DNA of 64,000 nt, from the NCBI RefSeq assembly GCF_965208555.1, contig NZ_OZ242342.1, positions 2,790,001-2,854,000 of the forward strand, in the 5' to 3' direction. The DNA comes from Poriferisodalis sp965208555 (GTDB lineage Bacteria > Actinomycetota > Acidimicrobiia > Acidimicrobiales > Poriferisodalaceae). Of the stretch, positions 32,206 through 40,064 are shown piece after piece (position 1 is the first letter of the stretch; the number at the start of each line of letters is the position of its first letter). The notes under the pieces were generated by a model. The model did not search any database and had not been told where the DNA came from. It saw nothing but the letters and a program-made list of their open reading frames with translations. The position numbers were made by a program, and so were the translations under genes.

Positions 32206-32772
32206 GTGAGCGAATTCGCCGCTGAGATCTGTGCGGACGCTCGCGAGCGGATGCGCGGCGCAGTCGAACATGCCCGTGGCAACTTCGCCACAGTCCGGAC
32301 GGGCCGTGCAACACCGGCACTGGTCGAGAAGCTCCAAGTCGACTACTACGGCGCAGCCGTCCCCTTGCAGCAGCTAGCGGGATTCTCGGTGCCTGAGGCC
32401 CGCATGCTGGTCATCCAACCATTCGACCGGGCCGCGCTTGACGCCATCTCCAAGGCGGTCATGGAGTCTGACCTTGGCATCAATCCATCCAGCGATGGCA
32501 ATGTCCTGCGACTGCTGTTCCCCCCGTTGACCGAGGATCGCCGCAAGGATCTCGTGCGCGTCGTGAAGCAGATGGCCGAGGACGGGCGCGTTGCAGTGCG
32601 CAACCTGCGTCGCAGTGCTCGTCACGATCTCGATACGCTCGAAAAGGAGAAGGAGATCTCCGCCGACCAGAAGCGTGGCTTCGAACAGGAGCTCGACGCC
32701 GACACCGCCAAGTTCGTCGGGGACATTGACCGGGCGTTGGATGCCAAGGAGCAAGAACTCCTCGAGGTGTGA
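32206..32772 (+). CDS. frr: ribosome recycling factor
   Basis: The 188-residue product matches RRF in length and pattern: EHARGNFATVRTGRATPALV, YYGAAVPLQQLAGFSVPEAR, LGINPSSDGNVLRLLFPPLT, EDRRKDLVRVVKQMAEDGRV and RRSARHDLDTLEKE. With EF-G it splits post-termination ribosomes. The GTG start is supported by TACGCT six bases upstream, so frr can be transcribed separately as a leaderless message. cdsA begins 20 bases after its stop. Confidence 0.97.
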   Translation: MSEFAAEICADARERMRGAVEHARGNFATVRTGRATPALVEKLQVDYYGAAVPLQQLAGFSVPEARMLVIQPFDRAALDAISKAVMESDLGINPSSDGNVLRLLFPPLTEDRRKDLVRVVKQMAEDGRVAVRNLRRSARHDLDTLEKEKEISADQKRGFEQELDADTAKFVGDIDRALDAKEQELLEV

Positions 32773-32792
32773 CCGAGCAGGTGTGAAGGTAG

Positions 32793-34271
32793 ATGTCCGA
32801 TAGCAGCGCGCATCCGCCGGCGCACTCCGGTTCCGATCCCAGCGATCCGGCGAGCACTGACGATCCTCTGGGCTCGACCCGGCCGCTGGTGAACTTCGAG
32901 TCCGATGAGGCAGCTGCGTCGGATGTGCCTGCCGAGACGCCCGCGGAGCCGGATGCGGCGGCAGCGGAACCAGAGCGTCGCGGCGGTTCGCGCCTGTTCC
33001 CTCAGCTGCCCGACGATCCGCGTCTGGCCGGCGAGACGCCGGCGCCACCCGAAGAACCAGCCGCGGCCGGTTACGAGCCGCTGTTCGATGCGCCGGGCGA
33101 TGCGCCGCCGCCGTCTGTCCCGCCTGCTGGTGCCGCCGCAACGCCGGCTGAGATGCCTGTGGCGCCACCCGCCGATGCCCCGTCAACGCAGGCTGAGATT
33201 CCGGCAGCGCCCGCTGCCGAGGCGGTGGCGGGGTCTGATGACAATCCAGCGCCGGTCGCCGCGGCCGCCACCGCCGCCGAAGTACCTTCGGAGGCCGGCG
33301 CAGCGGCATCCGAGACTGATCGCTTCGCTCAATGGGCTCGACTCGATGCGTCAGCATCGCACTGGCGCGAGGGGAACCAGGACTATGAGGAGCGTGGAGT
33401 CGTGAGCGACGAAGCCCGGACTGTCTTGCACAATGCCCCTACGGACAGCGGCCGCAGCGGCCGCAATCTGCCGGTCGCCATTGCCGTGGGTGCCGTGTTG
33501 GCCGCCTTGTTCTTCGGCGCGCTGCGACTGGGCGAAGCGGCCACCGTTGCGCTCATAGCGATAGTGCTGGTGCTGGCCGCGGCCGAGTTCTACCGGGCCG
33601 CCCGGCCGCTCGGCTACCGCCCGGCGACGCTGGCGGGCCTCGCAGGTGTAGCGGGTTTGACCGTCGCGGTGCACTTGCGTGGCGTCGAGGCGTATCCGAT
33701 CGTCCTGGCCGTCGCCGCGGTGACCATCTTCTGCTGGTTCCTGTTCGGTGTTGAACGCGACCATCCCACCGCGAACATGGCCATCACGGCCCTCGGCTTG
33801 CTGTGGGTCGGCGGCTTGGGATCATTCGCTGCGCTGATGCTGCGTGAACCGAACGGCGATTCGATGCTGATCGGTGCCGTGATCGGCACAGTCGTCTACG
33901 ACGTCGGCGGCTACATAGTCGGCCGCACGACGGGCCAAAGCCGACTCGCGGCGCGGATCAGCCCCAACAAGACTCACGAGGGCCTCATCGGGGGCATCGT
34001 GCTGTCGGTGGTGATCACCACGCTCGTGCTGAATCGCTTCCCGGGCGTGTTCCCGTGGACCGGAAGCCTCCTCGACGCCCTGTGGCTGAGCCTTGCCGTG
34101 GCGCTCGCGGCGCCGCTCGGGGACTTGACCCAGTCAATGGTCAAGCGCGACGTCGCCATCAAGGACATGGGCAGTCTGTTGCCTGGCCACGGCGGAGTCT
34201 TCGACCGCTTCGATGCGCTGCTCTTCTCCTTGCCAGTGGCGTACTTCGCCGGCACGTACGTCCTGGGATAG
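32793..34271 (+). CDS. cdsA: phosphatidate cytidylyltransferase with about 220-residue disordered amino-terminal extension
   Basis: The 492-residue protein makes CDP-diacylglycerol from CTP and phosphatidate at the membrane. Residues from about 222 on hold several TM helices (AIAVGAVLAALFFGA, VALIAIVLVLAAAEFY, IVLSVVITTLVLN) and the CDP-transferase signature MVKRDVAIKDMGSLLPGHGG followed by VFDRFD. The first 220 residues are Ala/Pro/Glu low complexity with short islands (PLVNFESDE, GYEPLFDAPGD), longer than in any CdsA I know. GTG/TTG starts inside cannot be excluded, but the composition and ATG with GAAGG support translation from 32793. Confidence 0.93.
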   Translation: MSDSSAHPPAHSGSDPSDPASTDDPLGSTRPLVNFESDEAAASDVPAETPAEPDAAAAEPERRGGSRLFPQLPDDPRLAGETPAPPEEPAAAGYEPLFDAPGDAPPPSVPPAGAAATPAEMPVAPPADAPSTQAEIPAAPAAEAVAGSDDNPAPVAAAATAAEVPSEAGAAASETDRFAQWARLDASASHWREGNQDYEERGVVSDEARTVLHNAPTDSGRSGRNLPVAIAVGAVLAALFFGALRLGEAATVALIAIVLVLAAAEFYRAARPLGYRPATLAGLAGVAGLTVAVHLRGVEAYPIVLAVAAVTIFCWFLFGVERDHPTANMAITALGLLWVGGLGSFAALMLREPNGDSMLIGAVIGTVVYDVGGYIVGRTTGQSRLAARISPNKTHEGLIGGIVLSVVITTLVLNRFPGVFPWTGSLLDALWLSLAVALAAPLGDLTQSMVKRDVAIKDMGSLLPGHGGVFDRFDALLFSLPVAYFAGTYVLG

Positions 34272-34275
34272 ACCC

Positions 34276-35430
34276 ATGGGCGCGACGACCGTCGCGGTAC
34301 TCGGCTCGACGGGTTCCATCGGCACCCAGACGCTGGAGGTGATCCGCGCCGAACCGGACCGCTTCCGCGCCGTCGCACTCGCTGCGAACAGCTCGGTGAG
34401 CGAACTCGCCACCCAAGCCGCCGAGTTCGCGCCGGCGGCAGTTGCGGTGGGCAACGTGGGGCTGGTGCGGGAGCTGCGCGCTGCGCTGCCGCCCAGTGTC
34501 GAGGTGCTGGCAGGTCCCGACGCATTCGCCGATCTCGCGGCCACAGCCGACGTTGTGGTGAACGGCGTTGTCGGATTCGCAGGCTTGGGCGTCACTCTGG
34601 CCGCACTTCGGGCCGGGCGCCGCCTTGCTCTGGCGAACAAGGAAAGCCTCATCGCCGCGGGGCCGCTGGTGCAGCCCTTGCGGGCGGTGCCCGGTGCCGA
34701 GCTCATTCCGGTCGACAGCGAGCACAGCGCCCTGCACCAATGCCTCGCCGGCCAGTCGGCACCGCCGGAGCGGTTGATTCTCACCGGCAGCGGGGGACCG
34801 TTCCGCGGCCGCAGCGCCGCCGAGCTGCGCGAGGTAACCGTCAGCGACGCCTTGGCGCACCCCACGTGGTCCATGGGTCCCAAGATCACCGTCGACTCCT
34901 CGACGCTCATGAACAAGGGCCTCGAGGTCATCGAGGCCCACGAATTGTTCGCAGTGGACTACGACCGCATCGAGGTGGTCATCCAGCCGCAGTCGGTTGT
35001 CCACTCGATGGTGACGTTCGCCGACGGCAGCACGATCGCGCAGCTCTCGCTGCCCGACATGCGCCTGCCGATCGGCTACGCCTTGGCCTATCCAGGGCGC
35101 ATCGGGACGCCATTCGGCGCCGTCGACTGGTCGATGGTCGGTCGGCTCGAATTCGAAGTGCCGGACACCGAGACCTTCGGTTGCCTGCGCTTGGCGTACG
35201 ACGCGGGCCGGGCAGGAGGCACCGCTCCCGCGTGGCTCAATGGGGCCAATGAGCATGCTGTCGGCGCGTTCCTGGACGGCAGGCTGCGCTGGCACGAGAT
35301 CGAGCGCGTGATCTCCGTCGCGATGCAGCATCACGATGGAGCCGCTGCGGACAGCGTGGACGCCGTTATCGCGGCGGATCGCGAGGGACGTCGACACGCC
35401 GCCGCTGCCGTGATGGGCATCCGCGCATGA
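34276..35430 (+). CDS. dxr: 1-deoxy-D-xylulose 5-phosphate reductoisomerase
   Basis: The 384-residue product catalyses the first committed step of the MEP isoprenoid pathway using NADPH. Motifs are VAVLGSTGSIGTQTLEVI, VVNGVVGFAGLG, LALANKESLIAAG, PVDSEHSALHQCL, LTGSGGPFRG, HPTWSMGPKITVDSSTLMNK, KGLEVIEAHELF and the flexible QPQSVVHSMV. Starting at ATG 34276 gives the conserved dinucleotide-binding start. It overlaps the M50 protease gene by four bases. ispG of the same pathway lies two genes on. Confidence 0.97.
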   Translation: MGATTVAVLGSTGSIGTQTLEVIRAEPDRFRAVALAANSSVSELATQAAEFAPAAVAVGNVGLVRELRAALPPSVEVLAGPDAFADLAATADVVVNGVVGFAGLGVTLAALRAGRRLALANKESLIAAGPLVQPLRAVPGAELIPVDSEHSALHQCLAGQSAPPERLILTGSGGPFRGRSAAELREVTVSDALAHPTWSMGPKITVDSSTLMNKGLEVIEAHELFAVDYDRIEVVIQPQSVVHSMVTFADGSTIAQLSLPDMRLPIGYALAYPGRIGTPFGAVDWSMVGRLEFEVPDTETFGCLRLAYDAGRAGGTAPAWLNGANEHAVGAFLDGRLRWHEIERVISVAMQHHDGAAADSVDAVIAADREGRRHAAAAVMGIRA

Positions 35431-36668
35431 AGGGCCACGCGGACGAGCCGCAAGCACCGACGCCGAGCTCGGCTGTGCGCACCTCCAGCGGGATCGCCGC
35501 GCTCGCGGCGTTGGCGCTTCTTGCTTGGAACTACCCGTTCGCCGTCGGCGCAGCGGCGGTGCTCGCCGGCGTGCTGTTCATGCACGAGTTCGGCCACTTC
35601 GCGGCCGCACGCGCTGTCGGGATGAAGGTCACCGACTTCTTCCTGGGCTTCGGTCCGAGGCTGTGGAGCTTCCGCCGGGGCGAAACCACCTACGGCCTGC
35701 GCGCCCTGCCGCTGGGGGCCTACGTGCGTGTGATCGGCATGTCGAGCGGTGACGCGGTCGAGCCGGGCGATGAGCATCGGGCCTACCGCGTCAAGAGCTA
35801 CCCGCGCCGGCTGCTGGTCGTATGCGCCGGATCTCTTATGCACTTGGTGATGGCGCTGATCGCCTACGTGGTGTTGCATGCAGCGCTCGGCGCGCCGTCC
35901 TTGGATGAGCATCGCTGGCAGGTTGCCGAGGTGATGAGCCAGCGCGACGGCGTGGTGCTGCCCGCAGCGAGCGCCGGCATCAGCCCAGGCGATCGCATTG
36001 TGGGCGTCAACGGCGCCGACACCGAGGACTGGAATGCCTTCGTGTCGCAGGTGCAGGCTCTGCCAGGCGAACCGGTGCTGCTCGAGATCGACCGCGACGG
36101 CACGCTGCTCGTCGTGGCGACCACGCTGGCTGCAGATCCCGAGACGGGACGAGGCTTGCTTGGCGTGCGTGCCGCCCAGGCGGTCACCTACGAGACTGCT
36201 GGCTTGCCGACAGCGACCGTGCGCGCGTTCGCCGACCTCGGCCGTGCCATCGGCGATTCGGTGCTCGGCATCTGGTCGCTGTTCGCGAACTTCGGCGACG
36301 TGATCGACCGGATTGTGTCGCCGCCCGGTGATCCCTCGGCGAACGACAACCTGGGCATGCGGCCGTTGGGGGTTTTCGGCATCGTGGATCTGGCTTCGGA
36401 CACCTCATGGGGGTGGTCCGAGCGGGCACTGATGTTTGCGATGGTCAACGTCTTTCTCGGCGTGTTCAACATGGTGCCGGTGCCGCCGTTCGACGGCGGC
36501 CACGTGGCGATTGCGACCTATGAGCGCTGGCGCGAGCGCGGTGGGCGCGAGCGGTACTTCAGCGATCCTCGGGCGCTGGCGCCCGTCGTAGCGGTGGTGG
36601 TGACAGCGCTCGCCCTGCTGGCGATCGGCTTGCTCTACCTCGACATCGCCAATCCGATCGATCTGTAG
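35427..36668 (+). CDS. rip1: site-2 intramembrane metalloprotease (M50, RseP/Rip1 type) with PDZ domain
   Basis: The 413-residue membrane protein has HEFGH in the first TM region (VLFMHEFGHFAAARAVGM), the family segment FFLGFGPRLWSFRRGET, a PDZ domain (about 165-250, AGISPGDRIVGVNGADTEDW) and the third-TM zinc ligand motif NMVPVPPFDGGHV. Such proteases cut anti-sigma factors within the membrane. No anti-sigma substrate is encoded here. It sits between dxr and ispG as Rip1 does in mycobacteria, and starts at an ATG overlapping the dxr stop. Confidence 0.95.
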   Translation: MKGHADEPQAPTPSSAVRTSSGIAALAALALLAWNYPFAVGAAAVLAGVLFMHEFGHFAAARAVGMKVTDFFLGFGPRLWSFRRGETTYGLRALPLGAYVRVIGMSSGDAVEPGDEHRAYRVKSYPRRLLVVCAGSLMHLVMALIAYVVLHAALGAPSLDEHRWQVAEVMSQRDGVVLPAASAGISPGDRIVGVNGADTEDWNAFVSQVQALPGEPVLLEIDRDGTLLVVATTLAADPETGRGLLGVRAAQAVTYETAGLPTATVRAFADLGRAIGDSVLGIWSLFANFGDVIDRIVSPPGDPSANDNLGMRPLGVFGIVDLASDTSWGWSERALMFAMVNVFLGVFNMVPVPPFDGGHVAIATYERWRERGGRERYFSDPRALAPVVAVVVTALALLAIGLLYLDIANPIDL

Positions 36669-36681
36669 AGGGCTGAGCCGC

Positions 36682-37893
36682 ATGAGCACGTCCAGCACCT
36701 ACATCCGTCGGCAGACCCGCCAGGTGCATGTCGGCGCGGTCGCGGTCGGGGGCGGGGCACCTATATCGGTGCAGTCGATGACCACCACCAAGACATCGGA
36801 CGTCGACGGCACCCTTGCCCAGATCTACGCGCTGGCCGGCGCCGGAGCCGACATCGTGCGCTGCACGGCGAACGACATCGCGGCCGTCGAGGCGCTTGCG
36901 CAGATCGTTCCCCGTTCGCCGGTGCCGTTGGTGGCGGATGTCCACTTCCAGTACCGGCTGGCGCTGGCGTCGCTCGACGCCGGAGTTGCCTGCCTGCGGC
37001 TGAATCCGGGCAACATTCGCAAGCCTGAGCAGATCCGTGCGGTCGCGACCGAGGCGCGCGATCGAGCTGTGCCGATTCGCATCGGCGTCAACGGCGGCTC
37101 CCTCGACCCCGACATCGAATCGCGCTACGGCATGACGCCCGTCGCTTTGGTCGAGTCGGCCAAGCGCGAGCTCGGCTACTTCGAGGAGGTGGGATTCGAT
37201 GATGTCAAGATCTCGGTCAAGGCCAGCGATGTGACGCTGATGGTGGAGTCGTACCGGATGCTCGCCGACGAGGTCGATTTCCCGCTGCACCTCGGCGTCA
37301 CCGAGGCCGGCCCCCCGCCTGCCGGACTGGTGAAGGCGACTGCCGGCATCGCCACCCTGCTGAACGAGGGCATCGGCGACACCATTCGCTACAGCCTGAC
37401 CGCCGACCCCGTTCAGGAGGCCACAGCGGGCCAGCAGCTGCTCCAGGCATTGGGCCTGCGAGAGCGTTCCGGCACCGACCTCATCGCGTGCCCGTCGTGC
37501 GGCCGCGCCGAAGTCGACGTGATCTCGGTGGCTCAACAGGCGCAGGCGGCTTTTCGTGATCTCGACCTGCCGGTGCAGGTGGCCGTGATGGGCTGCGTGG
37601 TGAACGGGCCGGGCGAGGCTCGCAGTGCCGACTTGGGAATCGCCGCAGGCCGCTCCCGTGGCCATCTGTTTGTCAAGGGGCAGGTCGTGTCCGTGGTGCC
37701 CGAGGACGAGATGGTCACGGCACTGGTGAGCTGGGCCGAGATCGTGGCGGCCGACGGGGCGGAGGCCGCGCTGCGCAGGGCGGAGGCTGGCGCGGCGGAG
37801 GCTGCCGAAGCCGACCGAGCCGCGCTCGTGAGCGAGCAGGGCGACGACGTCAATCAGGCCGCCGAGCGTGTCGCGCTCATCCGGCGCCGCTGA
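36682..37893 (+). CDS. ispG: 4-hydroxy-3-methylbut-2-en-1-yl diphosphate synthase
   Basis: The 403-residue iron-sulfur enzyme reduces MEcPP to HMBPP in the MEP pathway. Motifs are PISVQSMTTTKTSDVDGTL, DIVRCTANDIAAVEAL, PLVADVHFQYRLALASLD, RLNPGNIR, PIRIGVNGGSLD, LGVTEAGPP and DTIRYSLTADP, with cluster cysteines in ACPSCGR and GCVVNGPGEA. The carboxy-terminus has a short Ala/Glu-rich extension. It ends the dxr-rip1-ispG group. A 192-base gap with a structured leader follows before rimP. Confidence 0.97.
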   Translation: MSTSSTYIRRQTRQVHVGAVAVGGGAPISVQSMTTTKTSDVDGTLAQIYALAGAGADIVRCTANDIAAVEALAQIVPRSPVPLVADVHFQYRLALASLDAGVACLRLNPGNIRKPEQIRAVATEARDRAVPIRIGVNGGSLDPDIESRYGMTPVALVESAKRELGYFEEVGFDDVKISVKASDVTLMVESYRMLADEVDFPLHLGVTEAGPPPAGLVKATAGIATLLNEGIGDTIRYSLTADPVQEATAGQQLLQALGLRERSGTDLIACPSCGRAEVDVISVAQQAQAAFRDLDLPVQVAVMGCVVNGPGEARSADLGIAAGRSRGHLFVKGQVVSVVPEDEMVTALVSWAEIVAADGAEAALRRAEAGAAEAAEADRAALVSEQGDDVNQAAERVALIRRR

Positions 37894-37952
37894 GCGCGCT
37901 AGCCGCCTCAGCAGCGGGCGCACTCAGCACGCGCGTTCTCAGAGTGCCTTGG

Positions 37953-37958
37953 TAGCGT
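37953..37958 (+). promoter_or_regulatory. -10-like element TAGCGT for the rimP-nusA-infB operon
   Basis: TAGCGT lies 128 bases before the rimP ATG. A short TGTCC-ACA-GGACA palindrome sits where transcription would start (about 37961-37973). Confidence 0.45.
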
Positions 37959-38003
37959 CGTGTCCACAGGACAGTTTCGGTCGGACCTGGGCTCTGCGTC
38001 GGT

Positions 38004-38028
38004 GTTCTTGTGGCTCGGCCGCAAGAAC
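38004..38028 (+). promoter_or_regulatory. hairpin in the rimP-nusA-infB leader
   Basis: GTTCTTGTGGC and GCCGCAAGAAC pair as an 11-pair stem (one U-G wobble) around a three-base TCG centre. It lies between the promoter-like TAGCGT and the rimP Shine-Dalgarno sequence, so it would be in the 5' untranslated RNA. A regulatory role is inferred. Confidence 0.5.
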
Positions 38029-38085
38029 GGGTACCGCAGGAACAGCCCCGAGGGCGGCTGGGGCGACGCGGACAGGGAGGTTGCG

Positions 38086-38736
38086 ATGACTGACACTGCT
38101 TCGGCCTCGCGCGCCCCCAAGAACGCGGGATCTCATGGCGGTCGCAGTGATGTCGACGCACCCGAGGCCGGGTGTGACAGCTTGCGCGCCCCGTCTGCGG
38201 TCGACCCCTCACAGGTCAGCACGCTCGCCGAACCGATCGCTGCTGAGACTGGATGCGCCCTGTACGACGTTCACTGGCGAGGCGGCACACTCGTCGTTCT
38301 GGTCTCGGGCAGCAGTCAGGCCGCCATCGGCGTCGACGCTCTCAGCCGCCTGAGCCGCCGGCTGTCCGCAGCACTCGATGCCGCCGACATGATCCAAGGA
38401 CGGTACGTGCTCGAGGTGTCCAGCCCCGGCCTCGAGCGCAGCCTGCGCCGTCCGGAGCATTTTGCCGGTGCAGTCGGCGAGCGAGCAGTGATCCGCACGA
38501 GTGGACCGCTGCGCCGGCGCATCGTCGGCGAGATTCTGGCGGCCGACGGAGCTGCCGTGTCGATTCGCATCGCTGAGATATCCGGCAGTGGTGCGGCTGA
38601 CCTCTCCGACCAGCCGCAGGTCGGCCAGACGCTGTCGGTGTCGTTCGGTGAGATTGCCAAGGCCCGCACGACATTCGAATGGGGTTCACCGTCTCGGCGC
38701 ACGCCGCGGAGCCCTTCAGGAAGGCAGGGACGATGA
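38086..38736 (+). CDS. rimP: ribosome maturation factor RimP
   Basis: The 216-residue product has the RimP amino-terminal alpha/beta domain (LAEPIAAETGCALYDVHWRG, LSRLSRRLSAALDAAD, YVLEVSSPGLERSLRRPEHF) and a carboxy-terminal SH3-like barrel. It supports 30S assembly. AGGGAGG lies five bases before ATG 38086, which decides the start although the frame is open further upstream. An amino-terminal stretch of about 40 residues is non-conserved. The stop overlaps the nusA start, as is usual. Confidence 0.94.
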   Translation: MTDTASASRAPKNAGSHGGRSDVDAPEAGCDSLRAPSAVDPSQVSTLAEPIAAETGCALYDVHWRGGTLVVLVSGSSQAAIGVDALSRLSRRLSAALDAADMIQGRYVLEVSSPGLERSLRRPEHFAGAVGERAVIRTSGPLRRRIVGEILAADGAAVSIRIAEISGSGAADLSDQPQVGQTLSVSFGEIAKARTTFEWGSPSRRTPRSPSGRQGR

Positions 38737-39977
38737 ACAGCCCCGAGATCATGGAGGCGCTCCAAGCACTCGCCGCCGAGAAGGGCATGACGACCGAGGT
38801 ACTGCTCGAGGCAGTCGCGAACGGCCTCGAATCGGCATACAAGCGCCGCGAGGGTGCCGCCGAGCAGGCCTACGTCATCATCGACGAGTCGTTCAACATC
38901 ACGGTCTATGCCCAGGAAGTCGATGAGCTGGGCAATGTGCTGCGGGAATGGGATGACACCCCGCACGACCTGGGCAGGATCGTGGCCCAGACGGTCCGAC
39001 AGGTTCTGAACCAGCGCATCCGCGAAGTCGAACGCGACATGAAGTACGACGAGTACGCCGGACGCGAGGGCGACATCGTCACCGGCATCATCCAGCAGAA
39101 TGATGCGCGCTACACGTTGCTCGACTTGGGGCGCGTCGAGGCCCTGCTGCCTCAATCCGAGCAGGTTCCCTACGAGCGGCCCGAGCCCAACAGCCGCCTC
39201 AAGGCCTACATCGTGGAGGTGCGCAAGACCGCCAAGGGTCCGCAGATCGTCGTGTCGCGTACGCATCCGGGACTGATCCGCGAGCTGTTCAAGCTGGAGG
39301 TCCCGGAGATCTCCGACGGTGTCGTCGAGCTGAAGGCATGTGCGCGCGAGCCCGGCCACCGCACGAAGATCGCCGTCTGGTCGAATGACCCCAACATCGA
39401 CCCGGTCGGAGCATGCGTGGGTGCCCGCGGCAGCCGCGTGCGCCAAGTAGTGAACGAGCTTCGGGGCGAGAAGATCGACATCGTCCCCTTCTCCGACGAT
39501 CTCCACGACTTTGTGGCCAAGGCACTGTCCCCGGCCCGAGTTCGCGAGGTCCGCTTCCATGCCGACGAAGGCGTTGCCGAAGTGGTCGTGCCTGACCACC
39601 AACTGTCGCTGGCGATCGGCCGCGAGGGCCAGAACGCGCGCCTGGCGGCCCGTCTCACCGGTTGGCGCATCGACATCAAGAGCGAGACGCAGATCGCCGA
39701 GGAGGAGGCCGGCTACTCCGGAGAGGAGTGGGCCGAGGGGGAGTGGGTCACCAACCCGGACACCGGCGAGCAGACCTGGGTTCCCGCCGACGGCAGCGAG
39801 GCGATCACTGCCGGCCAGTGGTCCGAAGCCGTCACCGAAAACCAAGATGCCGACGAGACGGCTGTCGCCGGGACAGCCGCCGAGAACACAGCCGCCGCCG
39901 AGAGTGCCGCCACCGACGCTCCTGCAGAGGCTCACACCGACACCAGTACCCTTCCATCGGACTCGACGACGCTGTGA
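38733..39977 (+). CDS. nusA: transcription termination/antitermination factor NusA
   Basis: The 414-residue product has the amino-terminal RNAP-binding domain (EIMEALQALAAEKGM, LESAYKRREGA), S1 domain (GREGDIVTGIIQQNDARYTL), KH1 (GACVGARGSRVRQVVNELRG, EKIDIV) and KH2 (LAIGREGQNARLAARLTGWR), then an acidic tail containing EEWAEGEWVTNPDTGEQTWV. There are no E. coli-type carboxy-terminal AR repeats, as is normal for Gram-positives. It modulates pausing, termination and rRNA antitermination. In most actinobacteria ylxR follows, but here there are only 87 bases before infB. Confidence 0.97.
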   Translation: MNSPEIMEALQALAAEKGMTTEVLLEAVANGLESAYKRREGAAEQAYVIIDESFNITVYAQEVDELGNVLREWDDTPHDLGRIVAQTVRQVLNQRIREVERDMKYDEYAGREGDIVTGIIQQNDARYTLLDLGRVEALLPQSEQVPYERPEPNSRLKAYIVEVRKTAKGPQIVVSRTHPGLIRELFKLEVPEISDGVVELKACAREPGHRTKIAVWSNDPNIDPVGACVGARGSRVRQVVNELRGEKIDIVPFSDDLHDFVAKALSPARVREVRFHADEGVAEVVVPDHQLSLAIGREGQNARLAARLTGWRIDIKSETQIAEEEAGYSGEEWAEGEWVTNPDTGEQTWVPADGSEAITAGQWSEAVTENQDADETAVAGTAAENTAAAESAATDAPAEAHTDTSTLPSDSTTL

Positions 39978-40064
39978 GGCCGATGGCCCTGCTCGTCGCG
40001 TCCCCGTTTCCATCCTTGGGCCCCGCCGGGCGCCCCGTCAGCTCCCGACAGAAAGACCGACCGC

